Part shown: positions 44,610 to 53,417 of the stretch, piece after piece
Numbering within the stretch: the first letter of the stretch is position 1
Layout of the letters: every line of letters starts with the position of its first letter
The notes under the pieces: generated by a model
What the model saw: the letters and a program-made list of their open reading frames with translations, nothing else
Told to the model about the DNA's origin: nothing
The model's database searches: none
Program-made: the position numbers and the translations under genes
Assembly (NCBI RefSeq): GCF_018918265.1
Contig: NZ_JAHLQC010000008.1
Span: 124,001-188,000, forward strand
Length of the DNA stretch: 64,000 nucleotides
Direction: 5' to 3'
DNA from: Falcatimonas sp. MSJ-15
Lineage (GTDB): Bacteria > Bacillota > Clostridia > Lachnospirales > Lachnospiraceae

Positions 44610-46262
44610 TTATTTTGCACCACTATTCTTAATATACTCCTTAACGTCAGTTTCCACAATGATTTTTCTTATTGGAAGTACACTTCCCGGTGATACTGAA
44701 AGTTCATCAACACCCATTGCAAGAAAATCTCTTGTAAGTTCCGTATCAGCACCAAGCTCTCCACATATACCAGCCCAGATACCTTCTTTATGTGCATTTT
44801 CAACTACCATTCTTATCATCTCAAGTATTGCCGGATGATGTGCATCATAGAATTTGTCAAGCTTTGGATTCTGTCTGTCTATTGCAAGTGTATACTGAGT
44901 CAGATCGTTGGTTCCTATACTGAAGAAATCTACCATCTTAGCAAGTGCCCTGCTTATAATTACAGCAGCAGGTGTCTCAATCATAATACCAGACTGTGGA
45001 TTGCCAAATGGTATATTCTCTTTTGTAAGTTCATCCTTAACTTCCTGCTCAATACGTTTTATCTCTTCAACTTCCCATGTACTTGTTATCATAGGATACA
45101 TTATTGCAAGATTACCAAATGCACTGGCTCTAAATAATGCTCTAAGCTGAGTTTTGAATACTTCTGGTCTTGTAAGACATATTCTTATTGCTCTATATCC
45201 TAATGCCGGATTAGCTTCTTTATCCATATTAAAATAATCGCATTGTTTATCCGCACCTATATCAAGTGTTCTTATAATGACTTGTTTGCCAGCCATTGTC
45301 TCTACTACTGTTTTATATATTGTAAACTGTTCCTCTTCTGTTGGATAATCATCTTTATCAAGATAAATGAATTCACTTCTAAAAAGTCCAATTCCTGATG
45401 CATCATTTTGTAATACAAGTGCAAGATCTTTTATATTACCAATGTTTGCATAAAGTTTTACTTTTTGTCCATCAAGAGTAACATTTTCTTTTCCTTTTAA
45501 TTTTTGTAAAAGAAGTTTCTTATTGTCATCTTCTTCTTTCTTCTTAGTCATTATCTTAATTGTCTCTTCATCAGGATCTACATAGATACAGCCATTTTCT
45601 CCATCTACTATACCAAGTTTGCCATCAACTGTATCATCAAGTGGCATATTAGTTCCAATAAGTGATGGTATGCTCATTGTTCTTGCAAGAATTGCTGTAT
45701 GTGAGTTAAGAGAACCTTCTACAGTTACGAATGAAAGGACTTTTTCTTTATCCATCTGAACTGTCTCTGAAGGTGCAAGATCTAACGCAACTACTATAAC
45801 CGGTTCATCAGCACTTACACCTGACTGACTTTTTCCTGACAAAATTGTAATAAGACGTTCCGAGATATCTTTGACATCTGCTGCACGTCCTCTCATATAT
45901 TCATCATCCATTGCCGCAAACATCTGTGAGAAATTATCTCCAGTAGTTGCAACTGCATATTCTGCATTCATATTCTGTGATTCGATTATATTAACAACTG
46001 ATTCTTCATATCCATCATCTTCAAGCATCATCTGATGTATCTCGAATATAGCCGCATTAGCTTCACCAACTTCTTTTAATGCTTTATCATAAAGATCTTG
46101 TAACTGTCTTGTAGCTTCGCTTACAGCATCTTTATATCTCTTTATCTCAGCTTGTGTATCTTCTATTCTTGTTCTCTTTACAAGCTGTTCACCCTTTTTA
46201 TATACAGAGATCTTGCCTATTGCAATTCCTTTAAATACGCTTTTTCCGTTATATTTGTTCAT
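44610..46262 (-). CDS. ptsI: PTS enzyme I
   Basis: The first phosphotransferase of the PTS, which takes phosphate from PEP and passes it to HPr His15. The 550-residue protein has the N-domain with the phosphorylated His in VEGSLNSHTAILARTMSIPS, the linker, and a PEP-binding TIM barrel with GIGLFRSEFIYLDKDDYPTE, RTLDIGADKQCDYF, NPALGYRAIRICL, YPMITSTWEVEEIKRIEQE, FSIGTNDLTQYTLAIDRQN and AGICGELGAD. I start at the ATG at 46260-46262, 8 nt after AAGGGG. It follows ptsH after a terminator-like hairpin. Confidence 0.96.
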   Translation of the reverse strand: MNKYNGKSVFKGIAIGKISVYKKGEQLVKRTRIEDTQAEIKRYKDAVSEATRQLQDLYDKALKEVGEANAAIFEIHQMMLEDDGYEESVVNIIESQNMNAEYAVATTGDNFSQMFAAMDDEYMRGRAADVKDISERLITILSGKSQSGVSADEPVIVVALDLAPSETVQMDKEKVLSFVTVEGSLNSHTAILARTMSIPSLIGTNMPLDDTVDGKLGIVDGENGCIYVDPDEETIKIMTKKKEEDDNKKLLLQKLKGKENVTLDGQKVKLYANIGNIKDLALVLQNDASGIGLFRSEFIYLDKDDYPTEEEQFTIYKTVVETMAGKQVIIRTLDIGADKQCDYFNMDKEANPALGYRAIRICLTRPEVFKTQLRALFRASAFGNLAIMYPMITSTWEVEEIKRIEQEVKDELTKENIPFGNPQSGIMIETPAAVIISRALAKMVDFFSIGTNDLTQYTLAIDRQNPKLDKFYDAHHPAILEMIRMVVENAHKEGIWAGICGELGADTELTRDFLAMGVDELSVSPGSVLPIRKIIVETDVKEYIKNSGAK

Positions 46263-46393
46263 AATTATAACCCCTTCCTGTGTTACCATAATCTGCAATT
46301 AATAATTCTATTCAATGTACGCAGTTAACAAGTTATATTGTGTTCTTTGCATTACATATTTTGCTATTTTTTTAACGATGTATTAATATATAA

Positions 46394-46414
46394 AGAGGAC
46401 ATATTGTGTCCCCT
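46394..46414 (-). terminator. Hairpin after ptsH
   Basis: On the minus strand AGGGGACA/TGTCCTCT pairs with one G-U and a 5-nt loop, followed by TTATATATT. It sits in the ptsH-ptsI gap. The G-U pair would be an A-C mismatch on the plus strand, so it works in the operon transcript. Partial termination would leave more HPr than enzyme I. Confidence 0.65.
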
Positions 46415-46437
46415 TCATATATTGAATATAAAAACTA

Positions 46438-46695
46438 TTACATCTTTTCTTTCATAAATTCCTGCATCTTAGCTGCTGCTGCATCTTCATCAGGACCTTC
46501 GCATGTAATTGTTACTTCATTACCATTCTTTACTGCAAGTGCCATAATTGTAAAAATCTTCTTGCAATCACCACTTTTTCCATCTTTTTCTAATGTAATC
46601 TTGCTCTCGAATTCTTTAGCCGCTTTAACAAGCTCTCCTGCTGGACGTGCGTGAATTCCTTCTGGATCTGTTATTGTATAATTGAACTGTTTCAT
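46438..46695 (-). CDS. ptsH: Phosphocarrier protein HPr lacking Ser46
   Basis: An 85-residue phosphocarrier that receives phosphate from enzyme I on His15 (PEGIHARPAGELVKA) and passes it to EIIA domains. Aligning with B. subtilis HPr places Lys46 (GDCKKIFTIMALAV) where the regulatory Ser46 (LKSIMGVMSLGI) normally is, so HPr kinase could not phosphorylate it there. It lies between fruA and ptsI, which makes it the main HPr of this operon. A structured 279-bp leader precedes it. Confidence 0.95.
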   Translation of the reverse strand: MKQFNYTITDPEGIHARPAGELVKAAKEFESKITLEKDGKSGDCKKIFTIMALAVKNGNEVTITCEGPDEDAAAAKMQEFMKEKM

Positions 46696-46746
46696 ATTAA
46701 ATACTTCCTTTCTTATTATTGATATTTATATTTTTGGTTTTTAATT

Positions 46747-46855
46747 ATTCAATCACTTTTCCTATTGGTTTAACAATTTTTATTGTAAGGTGATTATGAA
46801 TATTTTAGGAAAAGTATGGCTGAATAAAAACAAATTATATTTCATAATCACCTTA
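46747..46855 (-). promoter_or_regulatory. ptsH leader with two interleaved inverted repeats
   Basis: Pairing A: ACTTTTCCTA (46755-46764) with TAGGAAAAGT (46806-46815), extendable with ATTCA/TGAAT (46747-46751, 46821-46825). Pairing B: TAAGGTGATTATGAA (46786-46800) with TTCATAATCACCTTA (46841-46855), 15 bp perfect. The arms interleave, so both cannot form as simple hairpins at once; they would be alternatives or a pseudoknot. AATCAC at 46751 can also pair with GTGATT at 46790. A leader switch or a set of operators is possible. Confidence 0.6.
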
Positions 46856-46974
46856 TAAACTATTTGCTTACACTATTTTTTCGGCTGCTTAAGTCATATT
46901 CTTTATAGTTTTTTAATCTTTTTACAGCATTTTTACTATAAATTTTATATTTGCGCATCTTTTTTTGTGTATTT

Positions 46975-48873
46975 TTACTGTACTACTTTTTTCTTAAGAA
47001 TACCAAGTAATAATGTTGATACTGCTGTTCCTGCTACAAGTGCTACAATATATAGCAAAGCATTACCTACTACAGGGAATACGAAGATTCCACCATGAGG
47101 AGCCATAAGTGTACATTTGAATATCATGCTTAATGCACCTGCAACACCTGAACCTATAAGGCATGATGGTATTACATGAAGTGGATCTGCTGCTGCATAA
47201 GGAATAGCACCCTCTGTTATAAACGCAAGTCCCATTACAAAGTTAGTTGGACCTGATTCTCTTTCTTCTTTTGTAAATTTATCTTTAAATAATATTGTTG
47301 CAAGTGCGATTGCGCAAGGTGGAACCATACCACCAATCATAACTGCTGCCATTATGTCATAATTACCAGCTGCGATTGCTCCTGTACCAAATAGATAAGC
47401 TGCTTTATTGAATGGACCACCCATATCTATTGCCATCATTGCTGCAAGGACAAAACCAAGTAACAATTTGCTTGAATCACCCATACTTGCAAGTCCATTA
47501 TTAAGGCCTGTATTAATTATACCCATTATTGGTTCAACAATATAGTTCATGCAAAGTCCGGTAACAAGAATACCCACTACAGGATATATAAGAACTGGTG
47601 CTATTTTTTCAAGAGCTTCCGGAAGTTTTTCACATACTTTTCTAAGTCCAAGGATTAGATATCCTGCAAGGAAACCTGCAACTATTGCTCCAAGGAAACC
47701 TGACTTACCATTAGCTGCTATATAACCACCTACAAATCCAAGTGCAAGTGCCGGTCTGTCACCGATTGCCATAGCAATATAACCTGCCAGTATTGGAAGC
47801 ATGAATCCAAATGCGGCACCACCTATTCCTTTGAATAATGCTGCTATTGGTGTAATTGTACCAAAGTTACTTCTATCTGCTTCAGCTAATGAATTGATAT
47901 CAACGCTGAAACCATCAATAAGGAAAGCTATTGCTATAAGAATACCACCACCTACTACGAATGGAAGCATATGTGATACACCATTCATAAGCTGTGTATA
48001 TATCTGATGTCCGATTCCGCCTTTTTTAGTCTCTGACTTCTGTGGTGCATTCTTAGATGTATATACAGGTGCATCTTTTCTAAGTGCTCTCTGTATAAGT
48101 TCATCTGCTTTATTGATTCCATCTGATACCGGACATTCTATAACATGTTTGCCATCAAATCTGTCCATTGGTACCTGTGCATCTGCTGCGACAATAATGC
48201 AATCTGCTTCTTCAATCTCTTTAGCAGTAAGTACATTTTTCGCACCACCTGACCCTCTTGTCTCAATCTTAACTGCACATCCTGCTTTTTTAGCTGCTTT
48301 TTCAATTCCTTCCGCTGCCATATATGTGTGTGCAATACCTGTTGGACATGATGTAACTGCAAGAATCTTCGCATTGTTGCCTGATGTAGCTTCTAATCTC
48401 GCGTCAATACTCTTTGCTTCGTTATCAGCTTCATCAATAATCTTTAAAAATTCATCAACATTCTTTGCTGATTTTAGTGATTCTGTAAATTCTTCATTCA
48501 TAAGAAGTACTGATAACTTGCTTAATACATCAAGATGTACATTATCTTTTGTATCAGGTGCAGCAATAAGGAAAATGATATTAACTGGTTCACCATCAAG
48601 TGAATCAAAGTCAACTCCGTTCTTTACTACCATTGCTGCAAGTCCAGGTTTTGTAACTGCACTACATTTGCCATGTGGAATTGCAATGCCCTCTCCAATA
48701 CCTGTTGTACTCTCTTCTTCTCTCTTAAATACCTGCTTTTTATAAGCTTCTGTGTCTTTAATCTTGCCACTTTTTGCCATAAGTGCAACTGCTTCATTAA
48801 GTGCTTCTTCTTTTGTCTTTGGTGAAGCATTAAGATTAATACTTCTCTTGTCTAATAAATCCGTAATTCTCAT
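46975..48873 (-). CDS. fruA: Fructose-specific PTS enzyme IIABC
   Basis: A 632-residue permease that imports fructose and phosphorylates it to fructose 1-phosphate. Domains in order: EIIA (1-145) with His67 in IAIPHGKCSAV; EIIB (about 168-265) with Cys176 in LAVTSCPTGIAHTYMAAEGI; EIIC (from about 285) with eight or more membrane segments, including LPFVVGGGILIAIAFLIDGF, AIDMGGPFNKAAYLFGTGAI and ITEGAIPYAAADPLHVIPSC. The order A-B-C is that of firmicute FruA. GGAGG precedes the ATG. It is the second gene of the operon, 131 bp after fruK. Confidence 0.96.
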   Translation of the reverse strand: MRITDLLDKRSINLNASPKTKEEALNEAVALMAKSGKIKDTEAYKKQVFKREEESTTGIGEGIAIPHGKCSAVTKPGLAAMVVKNGVDFDSLDGEPVNIIFLIAAPDTKDNVHLDVLSKLSVLLMNEEFTESLKSAKNVDEFLKIIDEADNEAKSIDARLEATSGNNAKILAVTSCPTGIAHTYMAAEGIEKAAKKAGCAVKIETRGSGGAKNVLTAKEIEEADCIIVAADAQVPMDRFDGKHVIECPVSDGINKADELIQRALRKDAPVYTSKNAPQKSETKKGGIGHQIYTQLMNGVSHMLPFVVGGGILIAIAFLIDGFSVDINSLAEADRSNFGTITPIAALFKGIGGAAFGFMLPILAGYIAMAIGDRPALALGFVGGYIAANGKSGFLGAIVAGFLAGYLILGLRKVCEKLPEALEKIAPVLIYPVVGILVTGLCMNYIVEPIMGIINTGLNNGLASMGDSSKLLLGFVLAAMMAIDMGGPFNKAAYLFGTGAIAAGNYDIMAAVMIGGMVPPCAIALATILFKDKFTKEERESGPTNFVMGLAFITEGAIPYAAADPLHVIPSCLIGSGVAGALSMIFKCTLMAPHGGIFVFPVVGNALLYIVALVAGTAVSTLLLGILKKKVVQ

Positions 48874-48889
48874 ATAAACCTCCTATTCT

Positions 48890-48938
48890 GAGTATTCGCT
48901 ATACTCATATATTATATTCTGTGTCTTCCCTTACACAG
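48890..48938 (-). promoter_or_regulatory. Two small hairpins between fruK and fruA
   Basis: GAGTAT/ATACTC (48890-48906) and CTGTGT/ACACAG (48919-48938) lie in the 131-bp gap just upstream of the fruA ribosome site. They may shape mRNA stability; there is no U-tract that would make them terminators. Confidence 0.4.
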
Positions 48939-49004
48939 TTAGTAATCTTTACACCCTGTTTTATTCTTTAATATACTTTCTACATTATTTTGCATTATCT
49001 TGTA

Positions 49005-49925
49005 TTATCTTTTTCTGGTAACATCTACTTGTCTGTACAAGTCCATAACTTCCTCTTTTGTTGCCAGATTTTTAGAAAAAGCACTTGCACTTCCTGTTGA
49101 TATCCCCATCTTAAATGCTTCTTCATAAGAACCACTTTTTTGATATCCTGCTATAAATCCTGCTACCATCGAATCTCCTGCACCGACTGAATTGATAAGT
49201 TCGCCTTTTGGTGCCGGTGCTTCATATACACTTCCATCTTCTGCTACAAGGACTGCACCTTTTCCTCCCATAGATATAAGTACATTTCTTGCACCTTTTT
49301 CCTGAAGTTTCATTGCATATGGTACAACTGATTCTTTTGTCTGAAGTGTAACACCGAATATCTCTCCAAGTTCATGCTGATTAGGCTTTATTAAAAATGG
49401 ACCATAAGGAAGGACATTCATAAGAAGCTTGCTTGTCGCATCAACAACGAACATAATGCCTCTGTCTTTTAGCTGTCTCATTATATTCATATATGTGTCA
49501 CTTGACATCGATGATGGAATACTTCCTGCTAGAACAAGTATGTCACCTCCTTTTAGATTATCAAGTTTTGCCATCAGAAGTCTTATATTCTCTTCATCTA
49601 TAACCGGACCCTGTCCATTAATCTCAGTACCGTCAATTGATTTGAGTTTAAGATTAATTCTTGAGATTCCTTCTCTAATCTCGATGAATTCTGTCTTAAT
49701 TCCAAATTCTGAAACTCTTCTCTCGATTTCTTTGCCAACAAATCCCGCCATATAGCCAAGTGCAACATTATCAAATCCAAGATTCTTAAGAACAATCGAT
49801 ACATTAATTCCTTTGCCCCCCGGAAGCATAAGTTCTGTCTTTGTTCTGTTAGTCATTCCAAGCTTAAAATCATCAACATCAACTATATAGTCAAGTGATG
49901 GATTAAATGTTACGGTATATATCAT
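49005..49925 (-). CDS. fruK: 1-phosphofructokinase
   Basis: Phosphorylates fructose 1-phosphate to fructose 1,6-bisphosphate. The 306-residue PfkB-family kinase starts with IYTVTFNPSLDYIVDVDDFK and has LMLPGGKGINVSIVLKNLG, VVDATSKLLMNVLPYGPFLI, IKPNQHELGEIFG, and the PfkB signature NSVGAGDSMVAGFIAGY with the catalytic Asp. It is the first gene of the fruK-fruA-ptsH-ptsI-fruR operon, with a promoter about 145 bp upstream. Confidence 0.95.
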   Translation of the reverse strand: MIYTVTFNPSLDYIVDVDDFKLGMTNRTKTELMLPGGKGINVSIVLKNLGFDNVALGYMAGFVGKEIERRVSEFGIKTEFIEIREGISRINLKLKSIDGTEINGQGPVIDEENIRLLMAKLDNLKGGDILVLAGSIPSSMSSDTYMNIMRQLKDRGIMFVVDATSKLLMNVLPYGPFLIKPNQHELGEIFGVTLQTKESVVPYAMKLQEKGARNVLISMGGKGAVLVAEDGSVYEAPAPKGELINSVGAGDSMVAGFIAGYQKSGSYEEAFKMGISTGSASAFSKNLATKEEVMDLYRQVDVTRKR

Positions 49926-49957
49926 TGAGTCACTTCTCCTTTCTAAGCAGGTAATAA

Positions 49958-50049
49958 CTGACGTCTATTATTTTGTATAAAATATTCATTGTTATTATCT
50001 TATACTTTGTATGATTCTATACGTCAGCATTATATGCTTTTGTATGATT
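49958..50049 (-). promoter_or_regulatory. fruK leader: phased direct repeats and inverted repeat
   Basis: TTTGTATGATT occurs at 50006-50016 and 50039-50049, exactly 33 bp apart (about three helical turns). Both lie just downstream of the fruK promoter, where a DeoR-type repressor would be expected to bind direct repeats. CTGACGT (49958-49964) and ACGTCAG (50021-50027) can pair in the leader RNA. Confidence 0.55.
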
Positions 50050-50069
50050 GTTTTTTCTTTGTTGAGTTT

Positions 50070-50098
50070 ATTATACCGTCATATTCGTTCATTTTCAA
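50070..50098 (-). promoter_or_regulatory. Promoter of the fru/pts operon
   Basis: Minus strand: -35 TTGAAA (50093-50098), a 17-bp spacer, -10 TATAAT (50070-50075). Near consensus, with a start site near 50063. Confidence 0.8.
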
Positions 50099-50433
50099 TC
50101 AAACTAATTCACAAATATTTTTTTCTTTTTTGTGCATTTTGTACAGAATATAATTATGTTAATCTACATTTGTTATATATAAATCATGTTATCTTTTTCA
50201 AGAGTAGTAAGATATGTGATGTTTTCGATGTTTTAATGATGTTTTTAAGGGATTTTTGCATAATTTTCTTGTGTTCATGCACGTTTTTGACGTTTTACTT
50301 TCACTTCTTACATTCGTCACCGATTATGACTGTTTATATTGACTGATAATATTAATTATTAAATACATCTGATATACACGACTTATAATTCAAGCTGCCA
50401 ACAGACTTTCTTGAAAGACTTATAATGTATAAC
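50099..50433. other. Non-coding stretch between fruK promoter and lon terminator
   Basis: About 330 bp, very T-rich on the plus strand. I see no RNA gene, conserved motif or convincing reading frame; long frames here have no ribosome site and reflect low complexity. Confidence 0.5.
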
Positions 50434-50477
50434 AAAAAAGCACATAATACCATTTTATATCTGGTACTATGTGCTTT
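50434..50477 (-). terminator. Intrinsic terminator of lon
   Basis: Minus strand AAAGCACATAGTACCA/TGGTATTATGTGCTTTTTTG: a long stem with one G-U pair and a T6 tract, 17 bp after the lon stop. Confidence 0.9.
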
Positions 50478-50493
50478 CGCTTTATTATGTATT

Positions 50494-52758
50494 CTATTTG
50501 TCAAATACTATTTTTACAACGTCTTTTATGGTCTCAACCGGTATAATCTCTAACTTATCTTTTGTCTCATCAGGAACTTCATCAAGATCTTTAACATTAT
50601 CTTTTGGTATAAGAACTTTCTTAACGCCTGCTCTTTCTGCTGCCATCAGTTTCTCTGGAAGTCCTCCTATTGGCATTACATAACCTCTTAATGATATCTC
50701 TCCAGTCATTCCTATATGTGGATCAACTTCTTTACCTGTAATAAGTGATATCAGTGCAGTTGTGATTGTAACACCTGCTGATGGACCATCTTTTGGAACA
50801 GCACCTTCAGGTACATGAATATGAAGATCATTTTCATCAAACTTATCTGCATACTTAGAATATAGCATCTTTGTAAGGCTTACAGCTATCTGGACTGACT
50901 CTTTCATTACATCTCCAAGTTGTCCTGTAATCTGTAATTTGCCATCACCTTTTGTAAATGCACTCTCGATAAATAATATCTCTCCACCTGCCTGTGTCCA
51001 TGCAAGCCCTGTTACTATACCTGGTCTATTCTTACGATTAAGAGTCTCATGCATATATTCATGTTCATCAAGATATTCATGCAATTTAGTAACACCAACT
51101 GTTATCTTCTTACTTTCTCCTAATGCAATCTTATATGCAACATGACGAAGCAATTTGTTAATCTGTTTCTTAAGTCCTCTTACACCTGCTTCTGCTGTAT
51201 ATCCACTTATTATCTTACGTATTGCATCATCTGTTATCTTAACATTCTTAGTACTTATACCAGTCTCTTTCATAGCTTCTGGAATTAGATGTTCTTTCGC
51301 TATATAGAACTTTTCAATCGGTGTATATCCATTAAAATTAATAACTTCCATACGATTTAAGAGTGGTTCCGGTATAGTGTCTGTTGAGTTGGCTGTACAT
51401 ACGAATATAACTTTTGACAAGTCGTATGGTGCATTAAGATAATGATCTGTAAAAGTACTATTCTGTTCAGGATCAAGCACTTCAAGAAGTGCACTTGACG
51501 GATCTCCATTATAACTTCCGTCACCAAGCTTATCAACTTCATCAAGTACAACAACCGGATTAGCTGAACCACTCTTTCTTATTCCATCCATTATTCTTCC
51601 AGGCATCGCTCCTACATAAGTTCTTCTATGCCCTCTAATCTCTGATTCATCATGAACACCACCAAGACTTACTCTTACATATTTTCTTGAAAGTGCTTTT
51701 GCTATACTCTTACCGATACTTGTCTTACCTGTTCCCGGAGGACCTGTAAATAATAGAATCGAACCTGTCTGGCTACTCTTAAGTGCCATAATTGCAAGCT
51801 GTTCAACTATTCTTCTCTTAACTTTTTTTAATCCATAATGATTAGCGTCAAGAACTTCCTCTGCTCTCTTAAGATCTATATCCGGCTGTTCATCAACTTT
51901 CCATTTGAGTGATGTCATAAAATCAAGATAATCATAAAGCATACCATATTCATGACTCTCGCTACCTTCTAGCTTAAGTCTTCTAAGCATTCTCTCTGCT
52001 TCCCGCTTAGCTTCTTCATTCATTCCTGATTCATTAATCTTTTTTTCAAACATTCGTTCATCAGATACATTCTCAGGATGCATATCGTCTAACTGTTTCT
52101 GTAAGAATTCTATCTTCTTCTTAAGTGCCATCTCTTTATATGCATTCTGCTGTTCTTCATTCTGACTATGCTCTGCAAGATCACTCACTTCATACATAGC
52201 TATATATTCATATATAATATCTTTTATCTTATTAAAGCGTTCTTTTCTTGACGGGCTGGCTATTATTCCATATTTTTCTTCCCATCCCGAACTTACATAT
52301 GGCGAAAGTGCGCATACTAAGTTCGATAATGTGTCAAGATGCATAAGAAATCTTACAAGTCTCATATCCCATTGATATTTTTTCATAAAAGATACAAGCC
52401 TAATCTGTACTTCTTTAAAAAGTTCTTTTTCATCTTCTTCGCTAAAATCATCAATCTCCTGACTCTCACAATATTCTGCACTAAACTGTTCCCCATTAAC
52501 TTTTATATCTGATACATCAACTCTTTTTCTAATTATTATATGAACATTATCATCAACTATCTTCTCAAATGTACCGACAAGTCCTATCGGATAAAAATCA
52601 TCTGATGTATATTCTTCTGGATCAACATCTTCCTTTTCAAGAAGAAATAAAACTTCATCACCTTTTTTAGGATTCTCTCCCTTTAAAAAACTCTCTTTAT
52701 CAAAGAAAAAACTAACATCCGGAAGTAAAAGCAAATCATAAATAGGTCTTATTATCAT
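50494..52758 (-). CDS. lon: ATP-dependent Lon protease
   Basis: A 754-residue AAA+ serine protease for damaged proteins. The N-terminal substrate domain (1-290) is divergent and starts MIIRPIYDLLLLPDVSFFF. The AAA module has LLFTGPPGTGKTSIGKSIAK, YVRVSLGGVHDESEIRGHRR, RTYVGAMPGRIMDGIRK and VVLDEVDKLG. The protease has the catalytic Ser in PKDGPSAGVTITTALISLI and Lys in GGLPEKLMAAERAGVKKVLI. The ATG at 52756-52758 has AAGGAGG 9 nt upstream. A CIRCE operator overlaps the start of its transcript, so it belongs to the HrcA heat-shock regulon here. Confidence 0.95.
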   Translation of the reverse strand: MIIRPIYDLLLLPDVSFFFDKESFLKGENPKKGDEVLFLLEKEDVDPEEYTSDDFYPIGLVGTFEKIVDDNVHIIIRKRVDVSDIKVNGEQFSAEYCESQEIDDFSEEDEKELFKEVQIRLVSFMKKYQWDMRLVRFLMHLDTLSNLVCALSPYVSSGWEEKYGIIASPSRKERFNKIKDIIYEYIAMYEVSDLAEHSQNEEQQNAYKEMALKKKIEFLQKQLDDMHPENVSDERMFEKKINESGMNEEAKREAERMLRRLKLEGSESHEYGMLYDYLDFMTSLKWKVDEQPDIDLKRAEEVLDANHYGLKKVKRRIVEQLAIMALKSSQTGSILLFTGPPGTGKTSIGKSIAKALSRKYVRVSLGGVHDESEIRGHRRTYVGAMPGRIMDGIRKSGSANPVVVLDEVDKLGDGSYNGDPSSALLEVLDPEQNSTFTDHYLNAPYDLSKVIFVCTANSTDTIPEPLLNRMEVINFNGYTPIEKFYIAKEHLIPEAMKETGISTKNVKITDDAIRKIISGYTAEAGVRGLKKQINKLLRHVAYKIALGESKKITVGVTKLHEYLDEHEYMHETLNRKNRPGIVTGLAWTQAGGEILFIESAFTKGDGKLQITGQLGDVMKESVQIAVSLTKMLYSKYADKFDENDLHIHVPEGAVPKDGPSAGVTITTALISLITGKEVDPHIGMTGEISLRGYVMPIGGLPEKLMAAERAGVKKVLIPKDNVKDLDEVPDETKDKLEIIPVETIKDVVKIVFDK

Positions 52759-52787
52759 AATAATACGCCTCCTTAATATATCTACAT

Positions 52788-52827
52788 ACAGCAAGTCAAA
52801 GTTTTATACCAAACTTTGACTTGCTGT
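52788..52827 (-). promoter_or_regulatory. 17-bp perfect hairpin in the lon leader
   Basis: ACAGCAAGTCAAAGTTT (52788-52804) and its complement (52811-52827) flank a 6-nt loop. It lies between CIRCE and the lon ribosome site. On the plus strand it is followed by TTTTTAAT, which would make it a terminator against antisense transcription. On the minus strand it is a stable 5' leader hairpin. Confidence 0.65.
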
Positions 52828-52838
52828 TTTTAATATTG

Positions 52839-52865
52839 TTAGCACTCAAAACTGCCGAGTGCTAA
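52839..52865 (-). promoter_or_regulatory. CIRCE operator (HrcA site) upstream of lon
   Basis: TTAGCACTC-N9-GAGTGCTAA, a perfect match to the CIRCE consensus. It lies 15 bp downstream of the -10 box of the lon promoter, the position in which HrcA represses. Heat shock should relieve repression. Confidence 0.96.
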
Positions 52866-52880
52866 CAGGCTTTTGAGATA

Positions 52881-52908
52881 ATATTACTACATTGTATTCA
52901 ATTGTCAA
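52881..52908 (-). promoter_or_regulatory. lon promoter
   Basis: Minus strand: -35 TTGACA (52903-52908), 16 bp, -10 TAATAT (52881-52886). It drives lon and is repressed through the adjacent CIRCE element. Confidence 0.78.
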
Positions 52909-52923
52909 GTATTTTTGATTGAT

Positions 52924-53364
52924 TTATTCACAAAATTTATTCATAAGCTTATCTAATATCTTCTTAAGAGCTGCCACTTCTTCTTTATCAAGGCTTACAC
53001 ATGCACATAATTTATCTGGAATAAGAATTGCTCTTTCTTTTAATTCTTCGCCTTCATCAGTAATTATTACATTAAGTACACGCTCATCAGTCTTATCTCT
53101 CTCTCTTATAATGTAGCCTTTAGACTCAAGTTTTTTTAATACAGGTGTAAGTGTTCCTGAATCAAGATACAATATTTTGCCCATATCTTTTACATTAATT
53201 CTCTTATGTTCCCACATTACCATCATCGCAATATACTGTGTATATGTCAAATCAAGCTCATCAAGAAATGGTTTATATCTTCTTACTATCTCTTTTGAAC
53301 ACGCATATAATGGAAAACATAGCTGATTTCCTATTTTTAAACATTCATATTTATCATCACACAT
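52924..53364 (-). CDS. ohrR: Organic peroxide-sensing regulator, OhrR (MarR family)
   Basis: A 146-residue winged-helix repressor. IGNQLCFPLYACSKEIVRRY matches the OhrR N-terminus, with the peroxide-sensing Cys equivalent to B. subtilis Cys15 in NQLCFLLYA. The paired Tyr residues that contact it are in RRYKPFLDELDLTYTQYIAM, and the wing region is LYLDSGTLTPVLKKLESKGY. A second Cys three residues after the sensor region (YACS) and one near the C-terminus could allow a two-Cys mechanism. The ATG at 53362-53364 follows AGGGA. It lies downstream of trxA and near an OhrR-like operator at 55.1 kb. Confidence 0.87.
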   Translation of the reverse strand: MCDDKYECLKIGNQLCFPLYACSKEIVRRYKPFLDELDLTYTQYIAMMVMWEHKRINVKDMGKILYLDSGTLTPVLKKLESKGYIIRERDKTDERVLNVIITDEGEELKERAILIPDKLCACVSLDKEEVAALKKILDKLMNKFCE

Positions 53365-53417
53365 CAAATAATCCCTGCCATTTCCATTATTCAAGAAGCG
53401 CTAATATGCGAAAAATA

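Noticed and set aside
50011..50346. A 111-codon plus-strand open frame upstream of fruK
   Set aside because: The sequence is T-rich, the product is Phe/Cys/Ile-rich low complexity, there is no ribosome site, and it covers the fruK promoter and leader.
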